Positions 1-8,190 of a DNA stretch of 64,000 nt are shown here, piece by piece. The notes beneath the pieces were generated by a model. The model worked only from the letters and a program-made list of their open reading frames with translations, was not told the DNA's origin and searched no databases. The translations under genes were made by a program, and so were the position numbers. The stretch is from positions 3,224,001-3,288,000 of the forward strand of contig NZ_JBCJKP010000001.1 of assembly GCF_039503195.1 (NCBI RefSeq), in the 5' to 3' direction. The stretch comes from Streptomyces mirabilis. GTDB taxonomy: Bacteria; Actinomycetota; Actinomycetes; Streptomycetales; Streptomycetaceae. The first letter of the stretch is position 1. Each line of letters starts with the position of its first letter.

Positions 1-106
1 TCCGTGGGCTTTCCGTTCTCGCCTCCCATGCTCGCACACGCGCCGGAGAGCGGACAGCGGCCTGTGGACAACCTCCGGGATTCACGTCACATCGACACTA
101 TGGACA

Positions 107-135
107 TCGTCAACATGACATGAAGCGGTTATGAT
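107..135 (+). promoter_or_regulatory. Candidate nadA promoter
   Basis: A -10-like TATGAT (130-135, 5/6 to consensus) is preceded at a 17-bp spacing by TCGTCA (107-112, 4/6 to TTGACA). It lies about 95 bp upstream of the preferred nadA start, in the only relatively AT-rich stretch of the leader. The match to a housekeeping sigma promoter is by eye only. No clear operator for an NAD-responsive regulator was seen in bases 1-230. Confidence 0.35.
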
Positions 136-230
136 AGATAGCGTCATTTCGACGAAAAGGCTAGTCCGAATGTCCCGCTGGGTCGCCCCCCGTGATCCAA
201 GCGAGCCGCAGAACAGAAAGGGTGCGTGTC

Positions 231-1415
231 GTGACCACCGCCCAGACCCAGGAGCTCGACGTACAGCCGACGCCCCTCGCCCTACTGCTGCTCGGCCGCG
301 AGGCCGACCCGAGGAGCGAGCGCGGCGTGGAGTGTCCCGGAGACCTGCCCTCGCCGTCCGACCCGGACCTCGTGGAGCGGGCCCGCGCGGCCAAGGAGAA
401 ACTCGGGGACAAGGTCTTCGTGCTCGGCCACCACTACCAGCGCGACGAGGTCATCCAGTTCGCCGACGTCACGGGCGACTCCTTCAAGCTGGCCCGCGAC
501 GCCGCCGCGCGCCCGGAGGCCGAGTACATCGTCTTCTGCGGTGTGCACTTCATGGCCGAGTCCGCGGACATCCTGACGTCCGACGACCAGAAGGTGGTCC
601 TCCCCGACCTCGCCGCCGGCTGCTCCATGGCCGACATGGCGACGGCCGAGCAGGTCGCCGAGTGCTGGGACGTGCTGACCGAGGCCGGGATCGCCGAGCA
701 GGTCGTACCCGTCTCCTACATGAACTCGTCCGCCGACATCAAGGCGTTCACCGGCAAGCACGGCGGCACGATCTGCACCTCCTCCAACGCCCAGCGGGCC
801 CTGGAGTGGGCGTTCGAGCAGGGTGAGAAGGTCCTCTTCCTCCCCGACCAGCACCTCGGCCGCAACACCGCCGTCCGCGACATGGGGATGAGCCTGGAGG
901 ACTGCGTCCTCTACAACCCCCACAAGCCGAACGGCGGCCTCACCGCGCAGCAGCTGCGCGACGCCAGGATGATCCTGTGGCGCGGCCACTGCTCGGTCCA
1001 CGGCCGCTTCTCGCTGGACTCGGTGAACGACGTCCGCGAGCGCATCCCCGGCGTGAACGTCCTCGTCCACCCCGAGTGCAAGCACGAGGTCGTGTCGGCG
1101 GCGGACTACGTCGGCTCCACGGAGTACATCATCAAGGCCCTGGAGGCCGCCCCGGCGGGCTCCAAGTGGGCGATCGGCACGGAGCTGAACCTGGTCCGCC
1201 GCCTGGCGAACCGTTTCGCGGCCGAGGACAAGGAGATCGTCTTCCTCGACAAGACGGTCTGCTTCTGCTCCACCATGAACCGCATCGACCTCCCCCACCT
1301 GGTGTGGACCCTGGAGTCCCTCGCCGAGGGCAACCTGGTCAACCGCATCGAGGTGGACAAGGAGACGGAGGCGTTCGCCAAGCTGGCACTGGAGCGGATG
1401 CTGGCGCTGCCGTAA
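231..1415 (+). CDS. nadA: Quinolinate synthase NadA
   Basis: Cytosolic [4Fe-4S] enzyme that condenses iminoaspartate with dihydroxyacetone phosphate to quinolinate, the first ring-forming step of de novo NAD synthesis. The 394-residue product has the family signatures GHHYQRDEVIQFAD, FCGVHFMAES, WRGHCSVHG and VCFCSTMNRI; the last three carry the three cluster-ligand cysteines expected in NadA. I chose the GTG at 231 (VTTAQTQELD) because an AGAAAGG ribosome site lies about 10 nt upstream. An in-frame ATG at 192 would add 13 residues with no ribosome site. nadB and nadC are not adjacent, so nadA looks monocistronic here. Identification is firm; only the exact start is open. Confidence 0.95.
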   Translation: MTTAQTQELDVQPTPLALLLLGREADPRSERGVECPGDLPSPSDPDLVERARAAKEKLGDKVFVLGHHYQRDEVIQFADVTGDSFKLARDAAARPEAEYIVFCGVHFMAESADILTSDDQKVVLPDLAAGCSMADMATAEQVAECWDVLTEAGIAEQVVPVSYMNSSADIKAFTGKHGGTICTSSNAQRALEWAFEQGEKVLFLPDQHLGRNTAVRDMGMSLEDCVLYNPHKPNGGLTAQQLRDARMILWRGHCSVHGRFSLDSVNDVRERIPGVNVLVHPECKHEVVSAADYVGSTEYIIKALEAAPAGSKWAIGTELNLVRRLANRFAAEDKEIVFLDKTVCFCSTMNRIDLPHLVWTLESLAEGNLVNRIEVDKETEAFAKLALERMLALP

Positions 1416-1449
1416 CGCGGAGACCATTGCGCCCTCGGGCGTACCAGGA

Positions 1450-2133
1450 TCACTCCACCCTCGGGCGTACCAGGCCCGACTCGTAGGCGATGACGACGAG
1501 TTGGGCCCGGTCGCGGGCACCGAGCTTGGCCATGGCCCGGTTGACATGGGTCTTCACGGTGAGCGGGCTGACCTCCAGCCGCTCGGCGATCTCGTCGTTG
1601 GAGTGTCCTCCCGCGACCTGGACGAGCACCTCGCGCTCGCGCCCGGTGAGCGCCTCGAGCCGCTCGGCCCGGGCGGAGTCCCGGCCCTCGTCCGAACCGT
1701 CCCCCTGGGCGAGGAACTTGGCGATCAGTCCCTTGGTGGCCGCCGGGGACAGCAGCGCCTCGCCGCCCGCCGCGATCCGGATGGCGTTCAGCAGCTCCTC
1801 CGGCTCCGCGCCCTTGCCGAGGAAGCCGGAGGCGCCGGCCCGCAGCGACTGCACCACGTACTCGTCGACCTCGAAGGTCGTCAGCATGACCACCCGTACG
1901 TGCGCGAGTCCCGGGTCGGCGCTGATCAGCCGGGTGGCGGCGAGGCCGTCGGTGCCCGGCATCCGGATGTCCATCAACACCACGTCGGCGCGGACCTCCC
2001 GGGTGAGCCGCAGCGCCTCCGCGCCGTCGGACGCCTCGCCGACCACCTCCATGTCGGGCTCGGAGTCGACGAGGACACGGAACGCGCTGCGCAGCAGCGC
2101 CTGGTCGTCGGCGAGCAGGACACGGATGGTCAT
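1450..2133 (-). CDS. NarL/LuxR-family response regulator
   Basis: Response regulator of 227 residues. The N-terminal receiver domain (about 1-125) has the acidic pair DD at 9-10 and the phospho-acceptor Asp55 in VLMDIRMPG. The C-terminal LuxR-type helix-turn-helix (about 160-220) shows LTGREREVLVQVAGG and SPLTVKTHVNRAMAKL. Its ATG overlaps the stop codon of the upstream histidine kinase (ATGA), so the two are translationally coupled and form one two-component system. pspAA and pspA lie further upstream on the same strand, which suggests but does not prove a link to envelope stress. Its target genes cannot be read from the sequence. Confidence 0.93.
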   Translation of the reverse strand: MTIRVLLADDQALLRSAFRVLVDSEPDMEVVGEASDGAEALRLTREVRADVVLMDIRMPGTDGLAATRLISADPGLAHVRVVMLTTFEVDEYVVQSLRAGASGFLGKGAEPEELLNAIRIAAGGEALLSPAATKGLIAKFLAQGDGSDEGRDSARAERLEALTGREREVLVQVAGGHSNDEIAERLEVSPLTVKTHVNRAMAKLGARDRAQLVVIAYESGLVRPRVE

Positions 2134-3353
2134 GCGGAGTCCCCCAGGGCCGGCGCGGTGCGGTTCTTGACCGGAAGGATCGCATGGACCCGGAAGCCGC
2201 CTCCGTAGCGGGGACCGGTCGTGCAGGTGCCGCCGAGCGCGGTGACCCGCTCGCGCATCCCGAGCAGCCCGTGCCCACCGCCCTCCTCCGGGCCGTCGTC
2301 CTGCCCGGGTCCGTTGTCGAGGACGGTCACTTCCACGTTCGGTCCCACGCGTACGACGCTGATCTCGGCCTTCGCCTGCGGGCCCGCGTGTTTCTGCACA
2401 TTGGTGAGGGCTTCCTGGATGACGCGGTACGCGGCGAGGTCGACGGCGGCGGGGAGGGTGGTGCCGTGGTCGGCGCGGGCGACTTCCACGGGGAGTCCGG
2501 CGTTGCGGAAGGTGTCGGCGAGTTCGTCGAGGCGGGCGAGGCCCGGGGCGGGTTCCGTGGGGGCCTCGGGGTCGCCGGACTGGCGCAGCAGGCCGACGGT
2601 GGCGCGCAGTTCGTTGAGGGCCGAGCGGCTGGCCTCGCGGACGTGCGCGAGGGCTTCCTTGGCCTGGTCGGGGCGCTTGTCCATCACATGGGCCGCGACT
2701 CCGGCCTGCACGTTGACGAGGGCGATGTGGTGGGCGACGACGTCGTGCAGGTCGCGGGCGATACGCAACCGCTCCTCGGCGACGCGGCGGCGGGCCTCCT
2801 CGTCGCGGGTGCGCTCGGCGCGGTCGGCGCGTTCGCGGATGGCGTGCACGAAGGCGCGGCGGCTGCGTACGGCGTCGCCCGCGGCGGCGGCCATGCCCGT
2901 CCAGGCGAAGATCGCGAGGTTCTCCTGCGCGTACCAGGGCAGGGGGCCGACCAGCATCGCGCAGGCCGTCAGCACCGTCATCGTGAGCAGGCCGACGCGC
3001 CAGGTGGTGGGGCGGTCCGTGGTCGAGGCGACGGTGTAGAGGGCGACGACGGCGGACATCACCACCGGGGCTCTGGGGTCGCTGGCGACCAGTTCCACGG
3101 CGGAGAAGGCGCCGGTCGTGGCGAGGATGGATCTGGGGGCGCGGCGGCGGAACACGAGGGCGGCGGCGCTGAGCACCATGAGGGTGAGGCTGAGGACGTT
3201 CGGGGTGTGCGTGCCCCAGGTCGCTCCGTTCTCCCCGTGGGGGTCGATGAAGGAGCTGGCCAGCATCGCCACGAGTACGCCGGCCGCCAGGGTCGCGTCC
3301 AGTGCCATCGGGTGCGCGCGGAGTCTGCACTTCGTGCGCTCTAGAGTGCTCAC
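2130..3353 (-). CDS. NarL-type sensor histidine kinase
   Basis: Membrane sensor kinase of about 407 residues. The N-terminal half holds several hydrophobic segments consistent with four to six membrane helices, starting at ALDATLAAGVLVAML. A HisKA_3 dimerisation/phosphoacceptor domain follows, with RIARDLHDVVAHHIALV (His in the H box), then a HATPase_c domain with NELRATVGLL, EALTNVQKHA (N box), DNGPG and GHGLLGMRER (G boxes). The start is taken as GTG at 3353 (VSTLERTK); upstream in-frame sequence is Arg/Pro-rich and has no ribosome site. The stop overlaps the ATG of its partner response regulator. The input signal is unknown. Confidence 0.92.
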   Translation of the reverse strand: MSTLERTKCRLRAHPMALDATLAAGVLVAMLASSFIDPHGENGATWGTHTPNVLSLTLMVLSAAALVFRRRAPRSILATTGAFSAVELVASDPRAPVVMSAVVALYTVASTTDRPTTWRVGLLTMTVLTACAMLVGPLPWYAQENLAIFAWTGMAAAAGDAVRSRRAFVHAIRERADRAERTRDEEARRRVAEERLRIARDLHDVVAHHIALVNVQAGVAAHVMDKRPDQAKEALAHVREASRSALNELRATVGLLRQSGDPEAPTEPAPGLARLDELADTFRNAGLPVEVARADHGTTLPAAVDLAAYRVIQEALTNVQKHAGPQAKAEISVVRVGPNVEVTVLDNGPGQDDGPEEGGGHGLLGMRERVTALGGTCTTGPRYGGGFRVHAILPVKNRTAPALGDSA

Positions 3354-3413
3354 CCGTTTTACGGTACGGGGCCCTTGCAGGGGGCGGAACGGGGCTGCTG
3401 GGCGCCGCGGGTT

Positions 3414-3475
3414 CTCGCCCCCACCGCCCCTGCCCTCCCCCAAGCTCTCGGCTTCGCCCCCCGCTCACCCCCCGG
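3414..3475. repeat. Intergenic repeat fragment
   Basis: C-rich block between the pspAA stop and the histidine kinase start. It contains CTCGCCCCCACCGCCCCTGC, the same lead-in seen at the other intergenic repeats of this window, and the reverse complement of the CGAAGCCGAG..TTGGGGGA segment found inside the MITE at 7.8-8.06 kb. No coding signal was seen. Confidence 0.5.
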
Positions 3476-3484
3476 AGGGAACCG

Positions 3485-3763
3485 TCAGCCGGGGATCAGG
3501 CCCTCGTCGGTCAGCATGGCGCGGACCTCTTCGAGGGTCGCGTCGGGGGAGGGCAGGATGAGGTCGGAGGGTTCGAGGGCGTCGTCGGGAAGCGAAACGC
3601 CGAGGTGGCGGACCTGGTCCAGAAGAGTGGTCAGGGTGCGACGGAAGCCGGCCTCGTCACCGCTCTCCATCTCGGCGAGCAGCTCGTCGTCCAGCTTGTT
3701 CAGCTCGGTGAGGTGGCTGTCGTCCAACCTCACCTGCCCCTCCCCCATGATCCGTACGATCAT
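3485..3763 (-). CDS. pspAA: PspA-associated protein PspAA
   Basis: Small acidic protein of 92 residues beginning MIVRIMGEGQVRLDD, the N-terminal signature of the PspAA family that accompanies PspA in actinobacteria. It starts 30 bp after the pspA stop and has a GAGGAGGG ribosome site, so it is the second gene of a pspA-pspAA operon. The family is thought to modulate or partner PspA in membrane-stress handling; the molecular mechanism is not established. No membrane segment or signal peptide is visible, so it should be cytosolic. Confidence 0.85.
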   Translation of the reverse strand: MIVRIMGEGQVRLDDSHLTELNKLDDELLAEMESGDEAGFRRTLTTLLDQVRHLGVSLPDDALEPSDLILPSPDATLEEVRAMLTDEGLIPG

Positions 3764-3793
3764 GTCGCCCTCCTCAGGCGCCCTAGGTGTGGG

Positions 3794-4585
3794 TCACTGC
3801 TTGTCGAAGCGCGGGGTGTCCCGCGGCTGGGACTGCGACGTGGACTGTCCCGTGCCGCCCTCGATCGCCTGCTGCGGCGAACCACCGGCGAGCTCGGCCT
3901 TCATGCGCTGCAGTTCCAGCTCTACATCCGTACCACCGGAGAGCCGGTCCAGCTCGCTCTGGATGTCGTCCTTGGCCAGACCGGACTGGTCGTCGAGCGC
4001 ACCGGAGGCGAGCAGCTCGTCGATCGCGCCGGCGCGGGCCTGCAGCTGCGCGGTCTTGTCCTCGGCGCGCTGGATCGCCATGCCGACGTCGCCCATCTCC
4101 TCGGAGATGCCGGAGAAGGCCTCTCCGATGCGGGTCTGCGCCTGGGCCGCCGTGTAGGTCGCCTTGATGGTCTCCTTCTTGGTGCGGAAGGCGTCCACCT
4201 TGGCCTGGAGCCGCTGCGCCGCGAGGGTGAGCTTCTCCTCCTCGCCCTGGAGGGTCTGGTGCTGCGTCTCCAGATCCGTCACCTGCTGCTGGAGCGCCGC
4301 ACGGCGGGAGAGCGCCTCGCGGGCCAGGTCCTCGCGGCCGAGCGCGAGCGCCTTGCGGCCCTGGTCCTCCAGCTTGGTGGACTGGTTCTGGAGCTGGTTC
4401 AGCTGAAGTTCGAGGCGCTTGCGGCTGGTCGCCACATCCGCGACGCCGCGGCGCACCTTCTGCAACAGCTCCAGCTGCTTCTGGTACGAGTAATCGAGGG
4501 TTTCGCGCGGGTCCTCGGCCCGGTCAAGGGCCTTGTTCGCCTTCGCGCGGAAGATCATCCCCATACGCTTCATGACACCGCTCAT
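3794..4585 (-). CDS. pspA: Phage shock protein A (PspA/IM30 family)
   Basis: Coiled-coil membrane-repair protein of 263 residues of the PspA/Vipp1/ESCRT-III-like superfamily. It opens MSGVMKRMGMIFRAKANKALDRAEDPRETLDYSYQKQ, the amphipathic helix and conserved lead region. A long Lys/Glu/Gln-rich coiled coil follows (about 25-215), then a Ser/Gln/Pro-rich tail. The start chosen is ATG 4585; upstream in-frame sequence is not PspA-like. It forms rods or scaffolds on the inner face of stressed membranes. pspAA follows 30 bp downstream. The upstream region (4586-4861) is shared with the divergent DUF3043 gene. No PspF-type activator is present, as expected for an actinobacterium. Confidence 0.93.
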   Translation of the reverse strand: MSGVMKRMGMIFRAKANKALDRAEDPRETLDYSYQKQLELLQKVRRGVADVATSRKRLELQLNQLQNQSTKLEDQGRKALALGREDLAREALSRRAALQQQVTDLETQHQTLQGEEEKLTLAAQRLQAKVDAFRTKKETIKATYTAAQAQTRIGEAFSGISEEMGDVGMAIQRAEDKTAQLQARAGAIDELLASGALDDQSGLAKDDIQSELDRLSGGTDVELELQRMKAELAGGSPQQAIEGGTGQSTSQSQPRDTPRFDKQ

Positions 4586-4861
4586 GGGCTTCGCGCGCCC
4601 CCTTCTGACGGACTCCAGCTCCAGGTACTGCAACAGAACCCACAGTACGGGCCCTGCATCCATTACCGCACTGTTCGGGGACGGATGCGCTCATCCCCAA
4701 GGACGACTGCGTACGGCACCGCTCCGGCGTAGGGAGTAGGTGGGACTCGGGGTCCACCCGTACACAACGTCCCCTCTGTCCCAGTACAGACGTACGGTGT
4801 TGCCGGATCGTTCCCCACTCGAACGACGTCCATGCCGCCGCACCCCGTACCCTTGGGTTTT

Positions 4862-5458
4862 GTGTTCCGTAGCCGTGCCAAGGAAGAGAAGGCCCCCGCC
4901 GACAAGGCGCCGGTGACCGACTCCAAGCAGACCCGTGACCCGCAGGCCCCCAAGGGCCGCCCCACGCCCAAGCGCAGTGAGGCCCAGACCCAGCGTCGTA
5001 GCGTCGCCCAGACGCCGACGACGCGCAAGGAGGCGGCCAAGCGGCAGCGCGACGAGCGCCGTGTCCAGATGGAGAAGCAGCGCCAGGCCCTGGCCAACGG
5101 CGACGAGCGCTATCTGCCCGCCCGTGACAAGGGGCCGGTGCGCAAGTTCGCCCGCGACTTCGTGGACTCGCGCTTCTGTGTCGCGGAGTTCTTCCTGCCG
5201 ATGGCCGTGGTCATCCTCGTGCTGAGCATGGTGCGGGTGGGCTCGCTGCAGAACATCGCGCTGCTGCTGTGGCTCGTGGTGATCGTGATGATCGTGGTCG
5301 ACTCGATCGGCATCGCGATCCGCCTGAAGAAGCAGCTGGCCGCCCGCTTCCCCGACGTGCCCAAGAAGGGCGCGGTCGCCTACGCGCTGATGCGTACTCT
5401 CCAGATGCGACGCCTCCGGCTGCCGAAGCCGCAGGTCAAGCGCGGAGAGCGGCCCTGA
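4862..5458 (+). CDS. DUF3043 membrane protein
   Basis: Conserved actinobacterial membrane protein of 198 residues. The first about 110 residues are highly charged (Lys/Arg/Glu-rich, containing GRPTPKRSEAQTQRR) and likely cytosolic. The sequence VRKFARDFVDSRF is followed by two hydrophobic helices (about 122-170: FFLPMAVVILVLSM and IALLLWLVVIVMIVV) and a basic tail. This is the DUF3043 architecture. The start is GTG 4862 (VFRSRAKEEKAP), by similarity to the usual MFRSRAKEEKAP start; ten upstream in-frame residues look like leader. The stop overlaps the start of the following methyltransferase, so the two are probably cotranslated. Function is unknown. Confidence 0.87.
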   Translation: MFRSRAKEEKAPADKAPVTDSKQTRDPQAPKGRPTPKRSEAQTQRRSVAQTPTTRKEAAKRQRDERRVQMEKQRQALANGDERYLPARDKGPVRKFARDFVDSRFCVAEFFLPMAVVILVLSMVRVGSLQNIALLLWLVVIVMIVVDSIGIAIRLKKQLAARFPDVPKKGAVAYALMRTLQMRRLRLPKPQVKRGERP

Positions 5459-6243
5459 GCACGACATCGTTCTCCGGAGGCGCGGCGGATGCCTGGCTGA
5501 GCAAGCTGGGCGGGCTGCGTGATGTCGTACGACAGGAGCTGGTGGCCCGGCAGCTCGACGAGCAGATAGCCGGCCGTTTCCCGGTCGGGCAGCGATTGCG
5601 GGTGCTCGACGTCGGGATGGGACAGGGCACGCAGGCGCTGCGGCTGGCCAGGGCCGGGCATCAGGTGACCGGCCTCGAGCAGGACGCGAAGATGCTCGCC
5701 GTGGCCCGGGAGGCGCTGGCCGCCGAGCCCGAGGGCATCCGGAGCCGGGTGCGGCTCCTCGAGGGCGACGGCCGCGAGACGGGCGTGCACTTCCTGCCCG
5801 GCAGCTTCGACGTGGTGCTGTGCCACGGCGTACTCATGTACATCGAGGAGCCGGACCCGCTCCTCGCGGGGCTGGCGCGGATGCTGGCCCCGGGCGGGCT
5901 GCTCTCGCTGCTGGTACGCAATGCCGACGCGCTGGCCATGCGGCCGGGCCTGTCCGGCGACTGGACGGCGACCCTGGCCGCGTTCGACACGGACGCCTAC
6001 GTCAATCGGCTCGGTCTCGCCGTCCGCGCGGACCGGCTCGCCACGCTGACGTCGACGCTCGCGGGGATCGGGGCGGCGTTGCACGCCTGGTACGGCGTGC
6101 GGGTCTTCACGGACACGGCGCCCGACGGGACCCCCGTCCCCGAGGACGTGGCGACTCTCCTGGCCGCGGAGGAGCGGGCCGGGCGGACGGACCCCTATCG
6201 CCAGGTGGCGGCCCTGCTGCATCTCTGCGGCGTACGCGGCTGA
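5455..6243 (+). CDS. SAM-dependent methyltransferase, apparent CTG start
   Basis: Class I (Rossmann-fold) methyltransferase of about 262 residues. Motif I is VLDVGMGQGTQALRLA, followed by GLEQDAKMLAVARE (acidic ribose-binding Glu), DVVLCHGVLMYIEEPDPLLAGL and LAPGGLLSLLVRN. The substrate cannot be read from sequence; it resembles the SmtA/CmoA group. There is no ATG, GTG or TTG between the upstream stop region and the conserved core. The only position with a good ribosome site is CTG at 5455, overlapping the upstream TGA, with GGAGAG five bases before it. The next ATG lies inside motif I. I therefore propose a coupled CTG start. The family call is firm; the start is an inference. Confidence 0.85.
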   Translation: MSTTSFSGGAADAWLSKLGGLRDVVRQELVARQLDEQIAGRFPVGQRLRVLDVGMGQGTQALRLARAGHQVTGLEQDAKMLAVAREALAAEPEGIRSRVRLLEGDGRETGVHFLPGSFDVVLCHGVLMYIEEPDPLLAGLARMLAPGGLLSLLVRNADALAMRPGLSGDWTATLAAFDTDAYVNRLGLAVRADRLATLTSTLAGIGAALHAWYGVRVFTDTAPDGTPVPEDVATLLAAEERAGRTDPYRQVAALLHLCGVRG

Positions 6244-6352
6244 TCGATCCCTGCGGCGTACAGGACCGATCGTTGCCTGATCGCTGCCTGATCCCCCCTG
6301 TTCGGCCCTGCATCGCGAGCCGTGGCAGAGCCGCGAAAGGGACACTCTGGAC

Positions 6353-7447
6353 ATGGCTGCCACCCGTGCCCCCGTGTCGCGTCCGCTGCTCCCCATACCC
6401 GCCCTCGTCATCACCACCCTCGCCTGCGCCGCCGCCCTGCTCTCCGGCTGTTCCGACGCCGGGTCGCCCGCCAAGAAGGACGGGACGAAGGACGGGACGA
6501 CGCAGGCCGTCGTCCCGCTCGCGGCCGACGACCTGCAGAACGCGTACCTGAAGGTGATCAAGAACGTCCTGCCCTCGGTGGTGCAGATCCAGGCGAGCGA
6601 CGAACTGGGCTCGGGGGTGGTCTACGACGGCCAGGGACACATCGTCACCAACGCGCACGTGGTCGGGAGCGAGAAGACGTTCAGGGTGACGACGGCCAAC
6701 AGCCAGAACGTGCTGACGGCCAGGCTCGTGTACACCTACCCGGCCCAGGACCTCGCCGTCATCAAGCTCGACAAGGTGCCGAGCGGGCTGAAGGCGGCCA
6801 CCATCGGGAACTCGGAGAAGGTCGAGGTCGGCCAGATCGTGCTGGCGATGGGCTCGCCGCTCGGGCTGTCGTCCAGCGTGACCCAGGGCATCGTGTCGGC
6901 GACCGGGCGCACCGTCAGCGAGGACAGCACCGGCGGCGGGACGGGGGCCACCATCGCCAACATGGTGCAGACGTCGGCCGCGATCAACCCGGGCAACAGC
7001 GGCGGCGCGCTCGTCGACCTGAACGGGCAGGTCATCGGCATTCCCACGCTGGCCGCGACGGACCCGAGCCTCGGGGGCGGCACGGCGCCCGGTATCGGAT
7101 TCGCGATCCCGGCCTCGATGGTGCGGACGATCGCCGACCAGATCATCAGGACCGGCAAGGTCACCGACTCGGGACGGGCCGCGCTCGGCATCACCGGCCG
7201 CACCGTGCTCGACGAGACCTACGCGCCCGCGGGTGTCGCCGTGGTCGAGGTGAAGCCCGGCGGCGCGGCCGACACGGCGGGCATCCGGCCCGGCGACATC
7301 ATCACCCGGATCGGCACGAACGACATCACCACCCTCACCTCGCTCGCCGAGGCGCTCGCGGCCGACAAGCCGGGCCAGCGGACGCGGGTGACGTTCGTCC
7401 GGGGCGCGGCCGAGCGGACGGTCGGCGTGCGGCTCGGTGAGCAGTAG
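6353..7447 (+). CDS. HtrA/DegP-like S1C serine protease, lipoprotein with PDZ domain
   Basis: Envelope quality-control protease of 364 residues. A signal peptide ends in the lipobox LLSGC (Cys33), so it should be lipid-anchored outside the membrane. The trypsin-like domain carries His102 (VTNAHVV), Asp133 (DLAVIKL) and Ser216 (NPGNSGGALVDLNG), a complete catalytic triad. A C-terminal PDZ domain (about 270-360) includes GGAADTAGIRPGDIITRIG. An ATG with GAAAGGG upstream sets the start. A perfect hairpin after the stop (7491-7520) should end transcription. It may act on misfolded or cell-wall proteins; the substrate is unknown. Confidence 0.92.
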   Translation: MAATRAPVSRPLLPIPALVITTLACAAALLSGCSDAGSPAKKDGTKDGTTQAVVPLAADDLQNAYLKVIKNVLPSVVQIQASDELGSGVVYDGQGHIVTNAHVVGSEKTFRVTTANSQNVLTARLVYTYPAQDLAVIKLDKVPSGLKAATIGNSEKVEVGQIVLAMGSPLGLSSSVTQGIVSATGRTVSEDSTGGGTGATIANMVQTSAAINPGNSGGALVDLNGQVIGIPTLAATDPSLGGGTAPGIGFAIPASMVRTIADQIIRTGKVTDSGRAALGITGRTVLDETYAPAGVAVVEVKPGGAADTAGIRPGDIITRIGTNDITTLTSLAEALAADKPGQRTRVTFVRGAAERTVGVRLGEQ

Positions 7448-7490
7448 GTACGGGGTGAAGGCGGCGGCGAGGGACTGACGCACGGCGAAC

Positions 7491-7520
7491 GGGGTTGCCG
7501 GGAGCGGTCCCGGCAACCCC
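7491..7520. terminator. Bidirectional hairpin terminator
   Basis: Perfect 13-bp inverted repeat (GGGGTTGCCGGGA and its complement) with a 4-base loop. It lies between the convergent HtrA-like gene and the 70-residue ORF on the minus strand. There is no U tract, as is usual in Streptomyces. Confidence 0.85.
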
Positions 7521-7527
7521 GGCCGGC

Positions 7528-7740
7528 CTACTCCGGTTCGGCGTGCAGGCTCATCGGCCCGTAGATCTTCGTACTGTCCTCGAAGAGGAACACCTGGTCC
7601 GCGCCGCCCTCCAGGAGGTCCTTCCAGACCTCGCCGATCCAGGACTCCGCATCCCCCTGTGTGGTGAACTCCTCGGGCTGTACCGCGGGTTGGACCTCTG
7701 TCCCGTCGGACTTCTCGAACCGCCACGTCCATGCCGCCAT
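7528..7740 (-). CDS. Small conserved hypothetical protein (70 aa)
   Basis: Small soluble acidic protein of 70 residues, beginning MAAWTWRFEKSDGTEVQP and ending HAEPE. It has a good GGGAGG ribosome site seven bases before the ATG and normal Streptomyces codon bias. No signal peptide, membrane helix or metal motif is visible. I recognise it as a type of short protein common in Streptomyces, but no function is known. It is monocistronic and faces a terminator shared with the HtrA-like gene. Confidence 0.75.
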   Translation of the reverse strand: MAAWTWRFEKSDGTEVQPAVQPEEFTTQGDAESWIGEVWKDLLEGGADQVFLFEDSTKIYGPMSLHAEPE

Positions 7741-7808
7741 GTACGCCTCCCAGGTGTGAGCACACTGCACAGCGGAAGCCGCACAAGATCCGGCTCCCGT
7801 CCGAAGCC

Positions 7809-8060
7809 TAGGGCCTGTCCGGCCGATCAAGTCGCAGAAAAGTGACGGGGCCTCGGCAGTGCCGGTGAGCGGGGTCCGGTGCGTGCAGCTGCCAGGCGGA
7901 GGAGGGAAGCGACGCGAGGGGGGTCCCCCTGTTCGAGCGAAGCCGAGAACTTGGGGGAGTCGTTGACCGACGACAACGCCGCCGGACCCCCTGCTCGAAG
8001 AGCTGGGAGGAGTGCGTGCCAGACCCCGCGCCTGAGGCATGATCGGTCGGACAGGCCCTA
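7809..8060. mobile_element. MITE (about 250 bp) with terminal inverted repeats
   Basis: Non-coding element bounded by 24-bp inverted repeats with one mismatch: GCCTAGGGCCTGTCCGGCCG.. at 7806-7829 and its complement at 8040-8063. TA dinucleotides at both ends fit a TA target duplication, as expected of IS630/Tc1-type transposition. Inside are GCGAAGCCGAGAACTTGGGG and GACGGGGCCTCGGCAGTGCC, segments I recall from repeated Streptomyces intergenic elements. There is no transposase gene; mobilisation would need one in trans. It sits just upstream of cobU. Confidence 0.8.
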
Positions 8061-8190
8061 GGCGCTGCGCCGGGTGCGGAACGGAAGATCGCGAGTCGCG
8101 GCACGCGCCGCGGGTCGTGAACGGCCCCGCGCGTCTACGGGCGCTGCACCCGAACGCGCGCCACCCACGGTGACACGGGAAGATCAGGGC

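Noticed and set aside
131..826. Long Arg/Pro/Gly-rich open frame overlapping nadA
   Set aside because: It is a shadow of nadA in another frame: biased composition, no ribosome site and no recognisable domain.
1450..3468. Single 672-codon frame spanning the response regulator and the kinase's antisense-like frame
   Set aside because: The first part is Arg/Pro-rich noise from the kinase region; only the last 227 codons are the response regulator, starting at 2133.
8074..8190. N-terminal extension of CobU from 8074
   Set aside because: The added residues are Arg-rich leader; the GTG at 8191 gives the usual family length and follows the MITE boundary.
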